From: Phytoactinopolyspora mesophila
GTDB lineage: Bacteria; Actinomycetota; Actinomycetes; Jiangellales; Jiangellaceae
Direction: 5' to 3'
Assembly: GCF_010122465.1 (NCBI RefSeq)
Contig: NZ_WLZY01000013.1
Location: forward strand, 62,001-126,000
DNA: 64,000 nucleotides
Shown: positions 8,660 to 17,556 of the stretch, in pieces
Numbering within the stretch: the first letter of the stretch is position 1
Layout: each line of letters opens with the position of its first letter
Notes under the pieces: generated by a model
The model's database searches: none
Seen by the model: the letters and a program-made list of their open reading frames with translations, nothing else
What the model was told of the DNA's origin: nothing
Translations under genes and position numbers: made by a program

Positions 8660-10132
8660 GTGACTCAGTCCGAGGGCGTGACGCTGGCCGAACACGATAG
8701 GCCGCGCACATCTACCGAAGGTCACGGATCGCAGGACCCCGCCGCCACGGAGTACACCTCGCGGGATGCCGGCGCGGACGGTGGCTCCCCCCTTCTCACG
8801 ACAACCCTGCCGCGCCGGCGCGAATCGAGTGCACGTTCCTATCCCCAGCGACTACCCATCACGTTGGCCTGGGGCCGCGGCGCCGTGGTCGGCGACACGC
8901 GGGGCGGAGAGTACATCGACTGCCTCGCCGGTGCCGGTGCGCTGGCGCTCGGACATCATCACCCGGCTGTCGACGACGCCATCCGGGCCACCCTGGACAG
9001 TGGGGCCCCGTTGTCGACACTGGACCTTTCCACGCCCGTCAGGGATCAGTTCGTCGAGCAACTCTTTTCCATCCTTCCCAGCTCATTGTCCAGTGGCCGT
9101 ATCCTGTTCTGCGGCCCCAGCGGCGCCGACGCAGTCGAGGCCTCGATCAAGCTGGCCCGCACCTGCACCGGGCGCACCGGAGTCATCGCCTTCGGAGGCG
9201 GCTACCACGGCATGACCCAGGGCACGCTCGCCCTGACCGGGCGTCGGTCGGCGAAGGAGCCGCTCGGCGCGCTTCTCCCAGAGGTTCATCACCTGCCGTT
9301 CCCCACCGAATACCGCTCGCCCTTCGGCCCAAGCGCAAACGCTGACATCGCGGGCCGGCTCGTGACGTGGGCACTGACCGACGACCACAGCGGCATCGCC
9401 GCGCCTGCGGCGGTGATCGCCGAACCCGTCCAGGGCGAGGGCGGGGTCTATCCGATGCCGGCTCCATTCGCCGCCACACTGCGCGCGTCGACCCGTTCAG
9501 CCGGTGCTGTACTCGTGGCCGACGAAGTCCAGACCGGGCTCGGCCGTACAGGCTCGCTGTGGGCCAGCGACCCGATCGGCCTGGACCCCGACGTTCTCGT
9601 GTTGTCCAAGGCGATCGGCGGCGGGCTGCCACTGGCCGTCATCGTCCACCGCGGTGAGCTCGACGCCTGGCAGCCCGGCGCGCATGCGGGCACATTCCGC
9701 GGTTCGGCGCTGTCTATGGCCGCCGGCGCGGCGACAATCCGCGAGGTCGTGCGGGGCGGTCTCGCGGATCGCGCCCGCGAACTCGGCCAACGCCTCTCGG
9801 ACGGCTTACGTGCCGTCGCCGGCGACGACGCCCGGGCCGGAGACATTCGCGGGCCCGGCCTGATGGTCGGCGTGGAATTGGTGGACCCGGCCGCGGCCGA
9901 CGCCGACGGAGTTCCCGCTCCAGACGGACGCCTCGCGCAGGCCGTACAGCGCGCGATGATGAATCGCGGGGTGATCGTCGAGGTAGGCGGAACCGACGAC
10001 GCCGTCGTCCGGTTCCTCCCTCCACTGATCATCGACGAGGAACAGATCGACCAGGTCGTCGATGCTTTCGGTGCGGCGCTGCGGGCGGTGCCGGCAGCAC
10101 TGCCGCACCACAACTCGAAGGCTCCGTCGTGA
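8660..10132 (+). CDS. rhbA: L-2,4-diaminobutyrate:2-oxoglutarate aminotransferase (RhbA type)
   Basis: Class III PLP aminotransferase that makes 2,4-diaminobutyrate from aspartate semialdehyde, the first step to 1,3-diaminopropane. Visible: substrate loop GAGALALGHHHPAV, cofactor loop FCGPSGADAVEASIKLA, VLVADEVQTGLGRTG with the PLP-contacting Asp, and the PLP lysine in VLSKAIGGGLPLAV. The GTG at 8660 was chosen because GGAAGGA stands nine bases before it; an in-frame ATG at 8642 has no ribosome site and is the alternative. First gene of a tightly coupled six-gene operon, downstream of two iron boxes. Its stop overlaps the next start (GTGA). Confidence 0.9.
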   Translation: MTQSEGVTLAEHDRPRTSTEGHGSQDPAATEYTSRDAGADGGSPLLTTTLPRRRESSARSYPQRLPITLAWGRGAVVGDTRGGEYIDCLAGAGALALGHHHPAVDDAIRATLDSGAPLSTLDLSTPVRDQFVEQLFSILPSSLSSGRILFCGPSGADAVEASIKLARTCTGRTGVIAFGGGYHGMTQGTLALTGRRSAKEPLGALLPEVHHLPFPTEYRSPFGPSANADIAGRLVTWALTDDHSGIAAPAAVIAEPVQGEGGVYPMPAPFAATLRASTRSAGAVLVADEVQTGLGRTGSLWASDPIGLDPDVLVLSKAIGGGLPLAVIVHRGELDAWQPGAHAGTFRGSALSMAAGAATIREVVRGGLADRARELGQRLSDGLRAVAGDDARAGDIRGPGLMVGVELVDPAAADADGVPAPDGRLAQAVQRAMMNRGVIVEVGGTDDAVVRFLPPLIIDEEQIDQVVDAFGAALRAVPAALPHHNSKAPS

Positions 10133-11697
10133 ACTCTCAATTCTTCGACGGCACGGCCGAATCCGTTGCGGTGCTGCGGGACGCTGTCGCCTCGGTACTC
10201 GACATGCTGGCGTCGAACAGCCCTCACCAGCCCTTTCCCGCACGCACGCCCGCCGAGTTGCGCGCGGCGATCGAGGCGTTCGATCCGCTGCCGGCTCGTG
10301 GGGTGCCCTTCACCGACGTCATCAAAGAGGCCGGCGAAACCGTCGTGGCCAGCGGCGCCCGTGTGGTGGACCCTCGGTGCGCCGCTCACCTGCACGCACC
10401 GACGCTGATGAGCTCGGCGGCCACCGAACTCGCGATCGGAGTCACCAACCAGTCGATGGACTCCTTCGACCAAGCGCCGGCGGCCACGTATGCCGAGGAC
10501 CATCTGGTCCGCACTATTGCCGGCGTACTCGGTCTGCCGGAACAGGCCAGCGGTGTGATCACGTCAGGCGGAACGGCCTCGAACCTGCTGGGGCTGCTGC
10601 TGGCCCGGGATCGGGCCGCGGGCGGGGCCAACGTCACCGGCCTCCCGCCAGCTGCGGCGGGATGGCGGGTCCTCGCGTCACAGGCCGCGCACACGAGCGT
10701 CCGGCAGGCATGCGCCGTGCTCGGGCTGGGACGTGATGCCGTCGTTCCAGTCGATACCGACGGCTCCGGCCGCATCCGCCTCGAGGCCCTGGACGAGACC
10801 CTCCGGGCCGCCGAGCGACACGGCCATCAACCGATCGCCATCGTCGGAACAGCCGGCACGACAGACACCGGAGCCATCGACCCGCTCGACGCGCTCGCCC
10901 AGCGCGCGGCACAGTGCGGTGCCTGGTTTCACGTCGACGCCGCCGTCGGCGCCGGACTCGCACTCAGCCACCGGCTGGCACCGATGCTGCGCGGCATCGA
11001 GAAGGCCGATTCAGTCACCGCTGACCTGCACAAGCTGTGGTGGCAGCCGATCGGGGCGAGCATGCTGCTGGTCCGCGATGCCGGCTCGACGCACGGACTC
11101 CGGGAACCGGCCGATTATCTCAACCGGGCCGAGGACAACGACGTGCTCAACCTGGTCGATCGCTCACTCGACACATCCCGCCGCTTCGATGCCCTGAAGA
11201 TGCTCGTGTCGCTTCGCGCGACCGGCCGCGACCGGCTGGCCGGATTCGTCGAGCATCTGGTCGATCTCGCGGCCGAGGCGGGCCGGCTGATACATGCCCA
11301 CCCCGAGCTAGAGCTCGTTGTTCCTCCACAGAGCATCACCGTGCTGTTCCGCTGTCACCCGGCCGTGACCACGACGGACGACGACCTCGACGCGCTCAAT
11401 ACCGACGTGCAGCGCACGCTCCTCGGCGAGGGGCGAGCCGTCGTCGGCCGTACCAGGCTGCGCGGGCGCGTCGCCCTCAAACTCACCCTGGTCAATCCGA
11501 CGGCCACCGCCGAGGACATCGCTGAGCTGCTCGATCTAATCAGCGCCACCGGGCGACGCCGCACCGCGAACTGCCCGTCACCGCGCCCCCGTCCCGGCCC
11601 ACACTCCAGTTCGCCTCCCGAACCCGATCCCCCGAGCCGCGTTGATCATCACCAAAAGACACCCTTCGGACCGGTTGAGCGGAGCTATCGCCCATGA
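10129..11697 (+). CDS. rhbB: L-2,4-diaminobutyrate decarboxylase (RhbB type)
   Basis: Group II PLP decarboxylase that makes 1,3-diaminopropane, the amine core of rhizobactin/schizokinen-type siderophores. Seen: ITSGGTASNLLGLLLARD (~141), the cofactor Asp in WFHVDAAVGAGLALS (~265), and the PLP lysine in ADLHKLWWQPIGAS (~300). Similarity ends near residue 475 (AEDIAELLDLISATG). After that comes a Pro/Ser-rich tail of about 47 residues, whose last ~18 codons lie inside a dispersed palindromic repeat (11641-11702). The tail therefore looks acquired by repeat insertion or stop loss. Its TGA overlaps the ATG of the next gene. Confidence 0.9.
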   Translation: MNSQFFDGTAESVAVLRDAVASVLDMLASNSPHQPFPARTPAELRAAIEAFDPLPARGVPFTDVIKEAGETVVASGARVVDPRCAAHLHAPTLMSSAATELAIGVTNQSMDSFDQAPAATYAEDHLVRTIAGVLGLPEQASGVITSGGTASNLLGLLLARDRAAGGANVTGLPPAAAGWRVLASQAAHTSVRQACAVLGLGRDAVVPVDTDGSGRIRLEALDETLRAAERHGHQPIAIVGTAGTTDTGAIDPLDALAQRAAQCGAWFHVDAAVGAGLALSHRLAPMLRGIEKADSVTADLHKLWWQPIGASMLLVRDAGSTHGLREPADYLNRAEDNDVLNLVDRSLDTSRRFDALKMLVSLRATGRDRLAGFVEHLVDLAAEAGRLIHAHPELELVVPPQSITVLFRCHPAVTTTDDDLDALNTDVQRTLLGEGRAVVGRTRLRGRVALKLTLVNPTATAEDIAELLDLISATGRRRTANCPSPRPRPGPHSSSPPEPDPPSRVDHHQKTPFGPVERSYRP

Positions 11698-11702
11698 TCA
11701 AC
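11641..11702. repeat. 62-bp TGATCAT palindromic element, copy A (rhbB/rhbC junction)
   Basis: Ends GTTGATCAT (11641-11649) and ATGATCAAC (11694-11702) are exact inverted repeats. The reverse strand of 60883-60943 aligns to this stretch at roughly 50 of 62 positions, including ACACCCTTCGGA and ATCGCCCATGATCAAC. The element supplies the last codons of the decarboxylase and the start codon of the next gene. Confidence 0.8.
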
Positions 11703-13484
11703 ACGGATAAGGGCGACGCCGCCAAGCAGGCTGCCGATGACGCCGGTGTGCGTGCGCTGCTCACCTGTTGGGTCCGCGAGACGACGAACTGGTCGCTCGA
11801 ACCCCGCGCCCGGTTCCCGGAGCTGGCCGCGACACCCGCCGCACCCGTCCTGGTCGTTCCACTTCCGCACTGGAACGCACGGCTCGTCGCCGGTGTGACC
11901 CGGCAATCCCGGACTTTCCGGCATGAGCTCCGCTCACCTGTCCACGTCGTCGTCGGTGACCTGCCGCCGCGACCGATCAGGATCGAGACGCTGGCGGCGC
12001 TGCTCACCGACGAACTCGGGCCGGGCCCGAACGGCTCCTTGCTCAGCCGTATCCTCGACAGCACGTCAGCCGTCGCCGCTCACCTGCGGGCACGTGCCAC
12101 CGAGATAGACCGGCTGTGGAGCCCGGAACCGCTCAGCTTCGGCGAATCCGAACAGGCCCTGCTGCTCGGACACATGGCGCACCCGACCCCGAAGAGCCGC
12201 GGCGAGATGACCAGTTGCCAGCGCCTCGCGTACTCGCCGGAGACAGCCGGCCGATTCTCTCTTCGATGGCTGGCCGTAGAGCCTGATCTCGTCCGGCACG
12301 CCAGCGCGGTCGAGACGCCGGCACCGGAGCTCGCCGAGCACCTGCTTCGCAAGGACCCCGCGACCGACCTCGTCGCGCTCGATGCGATGCTCGACGCCGT
12401 CGGACCACGGATCCTCATACCGGCGCATCCCTTCGAGGCCGACCACCTCGCCGACGATCCGGCGACGGCACGGCTGTTCGGCAACGGCAGCGTCGTCGAT
12501 CTCGGCGAACTCGGCTCGCCGTACCTGCCGACCACGTCGGTGCGCACCGTCTACCGGCGTGAAGCGCCCTGGCAGCTGAAATTCTCGCTGCACGTGCGTG
12601 TCACCAACTCGATGCGAGTGACGCTGCCCAAGGAGCTGGACCGGGCGGTGGAGGCGGCCACCCTGGCGCTGACTGACGTGGGCCGCCAGGTCAGGGCCGT
12701 GGCACCTCGATTCACCCTGCTTCAGGATCCCGCCTACCTGACGGTCGCCGACGACGCCCAGCTCAGCAACGGCTTCTCGGTGCTGCTGCGGGAGAATCGC
12801 TGGCAGCCCGGAGCAGCGTGCGACGTCAGCGCGCTCACAACACTGTGCCAAGACCATCCATACGGCGGACGGAGCCGGCTCGCGGCGATCGTCGCCGCCA
12901 TCGCGCGGCGAGAACATCGCAGCGAGACCGACGTCGCCCGCGAGTGGTTCGCCCGCTTCTGCGACGTCGTCGTCCGTTCCCTCATCCGGCTGTACCTCGA
13001 CGTCGGGCTGTGTTTCGAGGCCCACCAGCAGAACACTCTCGTCGAACTCGACAGCGGATGGCCCGTCCACGGTGTCTACCGCGACAGCCAGGGCTATTTC
13101 CATCGCGAGGCGGCCCACGCCGATCTGACGCAGGTGATCCCGCGCCTCGGCGAAGCCACCGAGTCGATCTTCCCGGAGGCGCTGGCCGACGAGCGGCTCG
13201 TCTACTACCTGTTCGTCAACCTGACCCTCGGCGTCGTCAATGCTCTCGGCACAACCGTGGACGAAGACGTGCTGCTGCGCGACGTGAGGCGATTGCTGAA
13301 CGACGAACGCTCTCCCGGCGGCCGGTACCCGGCGTCCCTGCTGGACCGGTTGCTCGACGACGAGCGGTGGCCCTGCAAGGCCAATCTGCTCACGCGGGCA
13401 CATGACATGGACGAACTCGTGGGCGACATCGCGTCGCAATCCGTCTACGTCACACTGCCGAATCCGCTCCGGGAGGACCAGTGA
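11694..13484 (+). CDS. rhbC: NIS siderophore synthetase, IucA/IucC family (RhbC type)
   Basis: A 596-residue NRPS-independent siderophore (NIS) synthetase. It adenylates a citrate carboxyl and joins it to an amine or hydroxamate arm. Diagnostic parts: LLLGHMAHPTPKSRGEMTS (~157), with the ATP-binding His/Lys/Ser/Arg, LIPAHPFEADHLADD (~240), KFSLHVRVTNSMRVTLP (~297), and a C-terminal FerA/FhuF-like region with LCFEAHQQNTLVELD (~437). It is the first of two such synthetases in the operon, as expected for adding two arms to citrate. The ATG overlaps the decarboxylase stop (ATGA), so translation is coupled. Confidence 0.92.
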   Translation: MINTDKGDAAKQAADDAGVRALLTCWVRETTNWSLEPRARFPELAATPAAPVLVVPLPHWNARLVAGVTRQSRTFRHELRSPVHVVVGDLPPRPIRIETLAALLTDELGPGPNGSLLSRILDSTSAVAAHLRARATEIDRLWSPEPLSFGESEQALLLGHMAHPTPKSRGEMTSCQRLAYSPETAGRFSLRWLAVEPDLVRHASAVETPAPELAEHLLRKDPATDLVALDAMLDAVGPRILIPAHPFEADHLADDPATARLFGNGSVVDLGELGSPYLPTTSVRTVYRREAPWQLKFSLHVRVTNSMRVTLPKELDRAVEAATLALTDVGRQVRAVAPRFTLLQDPAYLTVADDAQLSNGFSVLLRENRWQPGAACDVSALTTLCQDHPYGGRSRLAAIVAAIARREHRSETDVAREWFARFCDVVVRSLIRLYLDVGLCFEAHQQNTLVELDSGWPVHGVYRDSQGYFHREAAHADLTQVIPRLGEATESIFPEALADERLVYYLFVNLTLGVVNALGTTVDEDVLLRDVRRLLNDERSPGGRYPASLLDRLLDDERWPCKANLLTRAHDMDELVGDIASQSVYVTLPNPLREDQ

Positions 13485-14263
13485 TGCAAGGGGAGACGCG
13501 ACGGAATCTCGGCCAGGGCTCGGCTCCGGGCATCGGCGAGCGAGGCACGAGCGAGTCCGCGGGCGGGGCCGAGATTCCGTCGCGTCTCCCCTTGCCACAG
13601 GTGGGGCCGGTACGCCCACACAGCTGGTCGGTGGTGCTGCCCGGGTCCACGGTGCGGATCGGTGTCGCCCCCGTCGAGGTGGACCGGCACGCCGAGCTGA
13701 TCCACGACTGGATGAACCGGCCACATGTCGTACCCTGGTGGCAGCTCGACCGTCCACTCGACGACGTGCGCGCGTATCTGCGCGGCCTGACCCACCTCCA
13801 GCCCTGGCTAGTGGCCGCGGACGGAGTCCCGTTCGGGTATGTCGAGACGTACCGCGCCACCGAGGATCCGCTGTCCTCGCACTATCGGGCCCGACCCACC
13901 GACGTGGGCTGGCATCTTCTCGTCGGGCCCCAAGAATTCATCGGCACCGGGACACCCCGGCTACTCGGGCGGGCCATGCTCGCCTACCTCCTGGGAGTCC
14001 ACGACGACGCGCGCAGCGACGGGCACCGTCATCGGGGTGACCGGGTGGTGTGCGAGCCCGACATCCGCAACACCCGCATGCACGCGTACTGCCGCAAGCT
14101 CGGCTTCCGCTCGATCGGAGAAGCCGAGCTGCCGGACAAGAAGGCGCTGCTGATGGCCTGCGAACGCACGGACTTCACCCGCGCCTGGCCCGGCGACGCA
14201 CGCCCCCGCACCGGAGACGCGCACCGCGCAGGCCCGGTCAGCTCGCCTGGAGGCACACCATGA
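13484..14263 (+). CDS. rhbD: Siderophore N-acyltransferase, IucB/RhbD type (GNAT)
   Basis: A 259-residue GNAT enzyme that acylates the hydroxylated diamine to give the hydroxamate. Family marks: HAELIHDWMNRPHVVPWW (~65), PWLVAADGVPFGYVETYR (~105), DVGWHLLVGPQEFIGTG with the acyl-CoA region, and VVCEPDIRNTRMHAYCRKLGF near the end. Homology starts only around residue 40. Residues 2-37 are encoded entirely by a 108-base palindrome (13487-13594) that keeps the frame open. The ATG at 13484 shares its A with the previous stop (TGATG), as coupling predicts, so the palindrome most likely inserted just behind an original start codon. Confidence 0.88.
   Translation: MQGETRRNLGQGSAPGIGERGTSESAGGAEIPSRLPLPQVGPVRPHSWSVVLPGSTVRIGVAPVEVDRHAELIHDWMNRPHVVPWWQLDRPLDDVRAYLRGLTHLQPWLVAADGVPFGYVETYRATEDPLSSHYRARPTDVGWHLLVGPQEFIGTGTPRLLGRAMLAYLLGVHDDARSDGHRHRGDRVVCEPDIRNTRMHAYCRKLGFRSIGEAELPDKKALLMACERTDFTRAWPGDARPRTGDAHRAGPVSSPGGTP
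13487..13594. repeat. 28-bp-arm inverted repeat inside the 5' end of rhbD
   Basis: Arms 13487-13514 and 13567-13594 are perfect reverse complements (beginning CAAGGGGAGACGCGACGG) around a 52-base GC-rich centre. The whole unit is 108 bases, exactly 36 codons, with no stop in the gene's frame. Folded in mRNA it would place a very strong hairpin right after the start codon. No second copy was found in the window. Confidence 0.85.
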
Positions 14264-15579
14264 CCACGTTCGATGTCGTCGGGGTCGGCCTGGGGCCGTT
14301 CAACCTCGGGCTCGCCGCGCTGCTCGATCCGGTCGGCGACCTCAACGCCGCCTTCTTCGAGGCCGAGACCAGCTTCGCGTGGCATCCAGGGCTGATGCTG
14401 CCGGGTACCACCCTTCAGGTGCCGTTCATGGCCGATCTGGTGACCCTGGCCGACCCCACCAATCGGTACTCGTTCCTCAACTATCTGCACGAACACAACC
14501 GGCTCTACCGTTTCTACTTCTACGAGCGCTTCCACGTGCCCCGCCGGGAATACGACGCCTACGCGCGCTGGGTCGCGGGGTCGCTGCCGTCGTGCCGCTT
14601 CGGTCAGCGCGTCGAATCCGTCGAACCCGGCGACGACGGCACCTGGACCGTCCATCTCCGAACACTCGCGCCTGGCGTAGAGCAGCTATCTGCGGTCAAG
14701 GCGCGGGCGGTGGTGTTCGGAGTGGGGAGCCGGCCGTCGGTGCCGGAGATCGCCCGCGAGCATCTGGGCGACGGCATCTTCCACGCCGCGGAGTATCTGG
14801 CGCTGCGGGAGAAGGCGGTCAACGCGGATGCGGTCACCGTGGTCGGATCCGGGCAGAGCGCCGGCGAGATCGTCGCCGACCTACTGGAGGCCGGGCTACC
14901 GACCGGGCAGCATCTGGACTGGTTCACCCGGAGCTCCGGCTTCCTGCCGATGGAATACTCCAAGCTCGGGCTCGAGCATTTCTCACCCGACTACATCGAC
15001 CACTTCCACGGCCTGCGGCCCGCCACCCGCGACCGGCTGCGTTCCGGCCAGGACCTGCTCTACAAAGGTCTATCCGCCGAAACCAGCGAACGTATATACG
15101 ACCTGCTGTACGAAGCGACGATCGACCGCGACGATCCACCCGTCACCTACGCGGCGCGTTGCGAGCTGGAAGGGATCGAGCCGTCGCCGGTTCCTGGCCG
15201 GCGCTGGCGCCTGACGTGGCGACATCGCGACGATGGGAGCGTCTTCGCCCGGGACACCGACGTCGTCGTGCTCGCAACGGGCTACGAGCCGGCCCCGCTA
15301 CCGCTGGCCGCCGATATGATCGCCCGCGACGAGCTGGGGCGACCGGTGGTCACGGCCGACTACCGGCTCCGCGTAATGGAGGACCGTCCCGGCAACCACA
15401 CCGGCCGGGTTTCGACCCTTTTCGTCCAGAACGCGGAACTGCATACCCACGGCGTCGGCGCACCCGATCTGGGGCTCGGAGCCCACCGCAACTCGGTGAT
15501 CGTCAACGCCGTCGCCGGCCGCGACATCTACCCCGTCCGCAGCCGAACCGTCTTCCAGCGCTTCGGCGCCCCGGTCTGA
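14260..15579 (+). CDS. rhbE: FAD/NADPH-dependent diamine N-hydroxylase (IucD/RhbE type)
   Basis: A 439-residue flavin monooxygenase of the lysine/ornithine N-hydroxylase family. It hydroxylates the terminal amine of the diamine arm, predicted here to be 1,3-diaminopropane. FAD site VVGVGLGPFNLGLAALLD at the very N-terminus, NADPH site VTVVGSGQSAGEIVADLL (~195), and the ATGYEPAPLP motif near 345. The MADLVTLADPTNRYSFLNYL block (~50) is typical of this family. The ATG at 14260 overlaps the previous stop (ATGA). An open frame extends upstream to 14050 but only reads the acyltransferase gene in another frame, so it was discarded. Confidence 0.92.
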   Translation: MTTFDVVGVGLGPFNLGLAALLDPVGDLNAAFFEAETSFAWHPGLMLPGTTLQVPFMADLVTLADPTNRYSFLNYLHEHNRLYRFYFYERFHVPRREYDAYARWVAGSLPSCRFGQRVESVEPGDDGTWTVHLRTLAPGVEQLSAVKARAVVFGVGSRPSVPEIAREHLGDGIFHAAEYLALREKAVNADAVTVVGSGQSAGEIVADLLEAGLPTGQHLDWFTRSSGFLPMEYSKLGLEHFSPDYIDHFHGLRPATRDRLRSGQDLLYKGLSAETSERIYDLLYEATIDRDDPPVTYAARCELEGIEPSPVPGRRWRLTWRHRDDGSVFARDTDVVVLATGYEPAPLPLAADMIARDELGRPVVTADYRLRVMEDRPGNHTGRVSTLFVQNAELHTHGVGAPDLGLGAHRNSVIVNAVAGRDIYPVRSRTVFQRFGAPV

Positions 15580-15651
15580 TCCCCGGCGATGGGCCCCGAA
15601 CGACCGTCGCATAACGTCCCAACAGTCCAAGATCACAGAACCGCGGAGAAC

Positions 15652-17454
15652 ATGGATACCCCGACCATCGACGCACTCCGGCTTCAGCCCTGGACCCGGG
15701 CCAACCGCGAGCTTCTCGCCAAGGCACTGACCGAGTTCATGTACGAGGAGATCATCGACCCGGACGTCATCAGCCATGAGAAGCTGGTCTACGAACTGCC
15801 TGGCGGCACCCTGACCGCCCGCGCCAAGCAGCGCTCGATGGGATGGTGGCGAGTCGATCCGGAGTCGCTGTCCTGGAGATCCGCGGGCACGAATCAACGA
15901 GGCGAAGACGCCGCAGCCGACGATCTTCCCGACACCGCGCAGGTGCTCGCCCAGATCCTGACCGCCCAGGGGGTCAAGCCGGCCACCACCGCGGGCCTGG
16001 TTTCCGAACTCATGTCCACCCTGTTGTCCGACACCTGGCAAGTGGGCCGCGGCCGTCCTTCTGCCGAGCTCACCGGACTCGAACCAGTCCTGGTCGAGGG
16101 CGAGCTGCGCGGACATCCGTGGATCGTCGCCAGCAAAGGGCGGATCGGCTTCGATGCCGTCGACTTCCTCTCCTACGCCCCGGAGGCCGGATCCGATCTC
16201 CGGCTGTTGTGGCTGGCGGCCGACCCGTCGATCGCGGCTACTCGCTCCATCCCCGAGATCGGCCACCATCAGGTCGTCCTGGAGCAGGTCGGCGCCTCCG
16301 AGTTCAAGCGGATGCGGGCGCTGGCGCAACTGGCCGGGCTCGACCCCGACACGTGTGTTTACGTGCCAGTCCATCCATGGCAATGGACCAACCGGATCCT
16401 GCCGCTCCACGCCGGAGAGCTGGCCCGCGGCACCCTCATCCCGCTCGGAGAGGGACTGGCGCGTTACCGCCCGCAACTGGCCATTCGCACACTCACCGAC
16501 CTGGACCACCCGGAGCGTCGTTACCTCAAGCTCCCGGTCTCGGTCCTGAACACCTCGGTGTACCGGGGGCTGCCGAGGGAACGCACACTCGCCGCCCCGG
16601 CGCTGACCGAGTGGCTCACCGGGATCGCAAGATCAGACGCCTTCCTCCAGGAGACCGGCGTCGTGTTCCTGGGCGAGGTCGCCTCGGTCAGCATCGCCCA
16701 TCCGGCCTACGAGGCGATCCCCGGTGTTCCCTACCAGCACACCGAAATGCTCGGCGCGATCTGGCGCGAATCGGTTCAGCCGCATCTGCGCCCTGGTGAG
16801 CAGGCGGTCTCCCTCGCCGCTCTCCTGCACGTCGATCCCGAAGGTGTGCCGTTCACCGGTTCGCTGATCAAACAGAGCGGTTTGGACGCCGCCGAGTGGT
16901 TCCAGCGTTTACACGGCGCCGTTCTGCCGCCTCTTCTGCACATGCTCTACAAGTACGGCACGATGTTCTCTCCGCACGGGCAGAACTGCATGATCGCGCA
17001 TCACGACGGTGTTCCCACCCGCCTGGTGGTGAAAGACTTCGTCGACGACGTCGCGATCTGCTCACGGGAGCTGCCGGAACTACGCGACATGGATCCGCAG
17101 GTGCGCACCGCACTGGCCGACGTCACACTGGCCCCGGAGACGCTGATCAAGTACCTGCAGAACGGTCTGTTGATTTGTGTCTACCGGTATCTGGCCGAAA
17201 TCGGCGCGGACATGCTGGGGGTGCCGGAGGCAACGTTCTGGAGCCTGGCCCGTCAGGAGCTCGTGGACTACCAGGAACGGTTCGAGGGCGAGTTGTCCGA
17301 GCGGTTCACCATGTTCGATCTGGAGACACCCACGTTCCCGAAACTGTGTCTGAACCGGCTGCGGCTCTTCGAGCGCGGATACGCCGACGATCCCGAGCGT
17401 CCGGTCATCACGGCCGTCGGCGTCGTCAGCAACCCCCTCGCCCCGCCCCGGTGA
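15652..17454 (+). CDS. rhbF: NIS siderophore synthetase, IucC family (RhbF type)
   Basis: A 600-residue IucA/IucC-family ligase, second in the operon, expected to attach the second hydroxamate arm to the citrate half-product. Marks: GHPWIVASKGRIGFDAVDFL (~159; the Lys/Arg ATP-binding block), VPVHPWQWTNRIL (~239), LKLPVSVLNTSVYRGLPR (~293), and YGTMFSPHGQNCMIAHHDGV in the C-terminal domain (~436). The ATG at 15652 is preceded by GCGGAG and starts the conserved region; an earlier ATG at 15589 adds 21 unconserved residues. A 72-base gap separates it from rhbE, the loosest junction of the operon. A palindrome covers its stop codon. Confidence 0.92.
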   Translation: MDTPTIDALRLQPWTRANRELLAKALTEFMYEEIIDPDVISHEKLVYELPGGTLTARAKQRSMGWWRVDPESLSWRSAGTNQRGEDAAADDLPDTAQVLAQILTAQGVKPATTAGLVSELMSTLLSDTWQVGRGRPSAELTGLEPVLVEGELRGHPWIVASKGRIGFDAVDFLSYAPEAGSDLRLLWLAADPSIAATRSIPEIGHHQVVLEQVGASEFKRMRALAQLAGLDPDTCVYVPVHPWQWTNRILPLHAGELARGTLIPLGEGLARYRPQLAIRTLTDLDHPERRYLKLPVSVLNTSVYRGLPRERTLAAPALTEWLTGIARSDAFLQETGVVFLGEVASVSIAHPAYEAIPGVPYQHTEMLGAIWRESVQPHLRPGEQAVSLAALLHVDPEGVPFTGSLIKQSGLDAAEWFQRLHGAVLPPLLHMLYKYGTMFSPHGQNCMIAHHDGVPTRLVVKDFVDDVAICSRELPELRDMDPQVRTALADVTLAPETLIKYLQNGLLICVYRYLAEIGADMLGVPEATFWSLARQELVDYQERFEGELSERFTMFDLETPTFPKLCLNRLRLFERGYADDPERPVITAVGVVSNPLAPPR

Positions 17455-17541
17455 TCGACAGTGGGGTGTGGCTGTCATACGACGACCACACCCCACTGTC
17501 GATCACCTCATAGCGACCACACCGCACTGTCGATCACCGAG
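17450..17541. repeat. Long inverted repeat, GGTGATCG-type family (copy 2)
   Basis: Arms 17450-17471 and 17486-17507 are perfect inverted repeats (GGTGATCGACAGTGGGGTGT plus GG). A third copy, GACCACACCGCACTGTCGAT, follows at about 17515-17534 in the same direction as the second arm. The first arm includes the stop codon of rhbF. It shares order and sequence with 2277-2367. Its position between convergent genes fits a two-way terminator. Confidence 0.75.
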
Positions 17542-17556
17542 GGGCGGCAGCCCGGC

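Noticed and set aside
12066-13757. 563-codon open frame on the minus strand
   Set aside because: Antisense to the IucA/IucC gene, which has clear family motifs; the frame itself has no recognisable domain.
14050-14259. N-terminal extension of the N-hydroxylase
   Set aside because: It reads the acyltransferase gene in another frame; the FAD motif starts right after the ATG at 14260.
15298-16509. 403-codon minus-strand frame
   Set aside because: Antisense to rhbE and rhbF; low-complexity, no motif.
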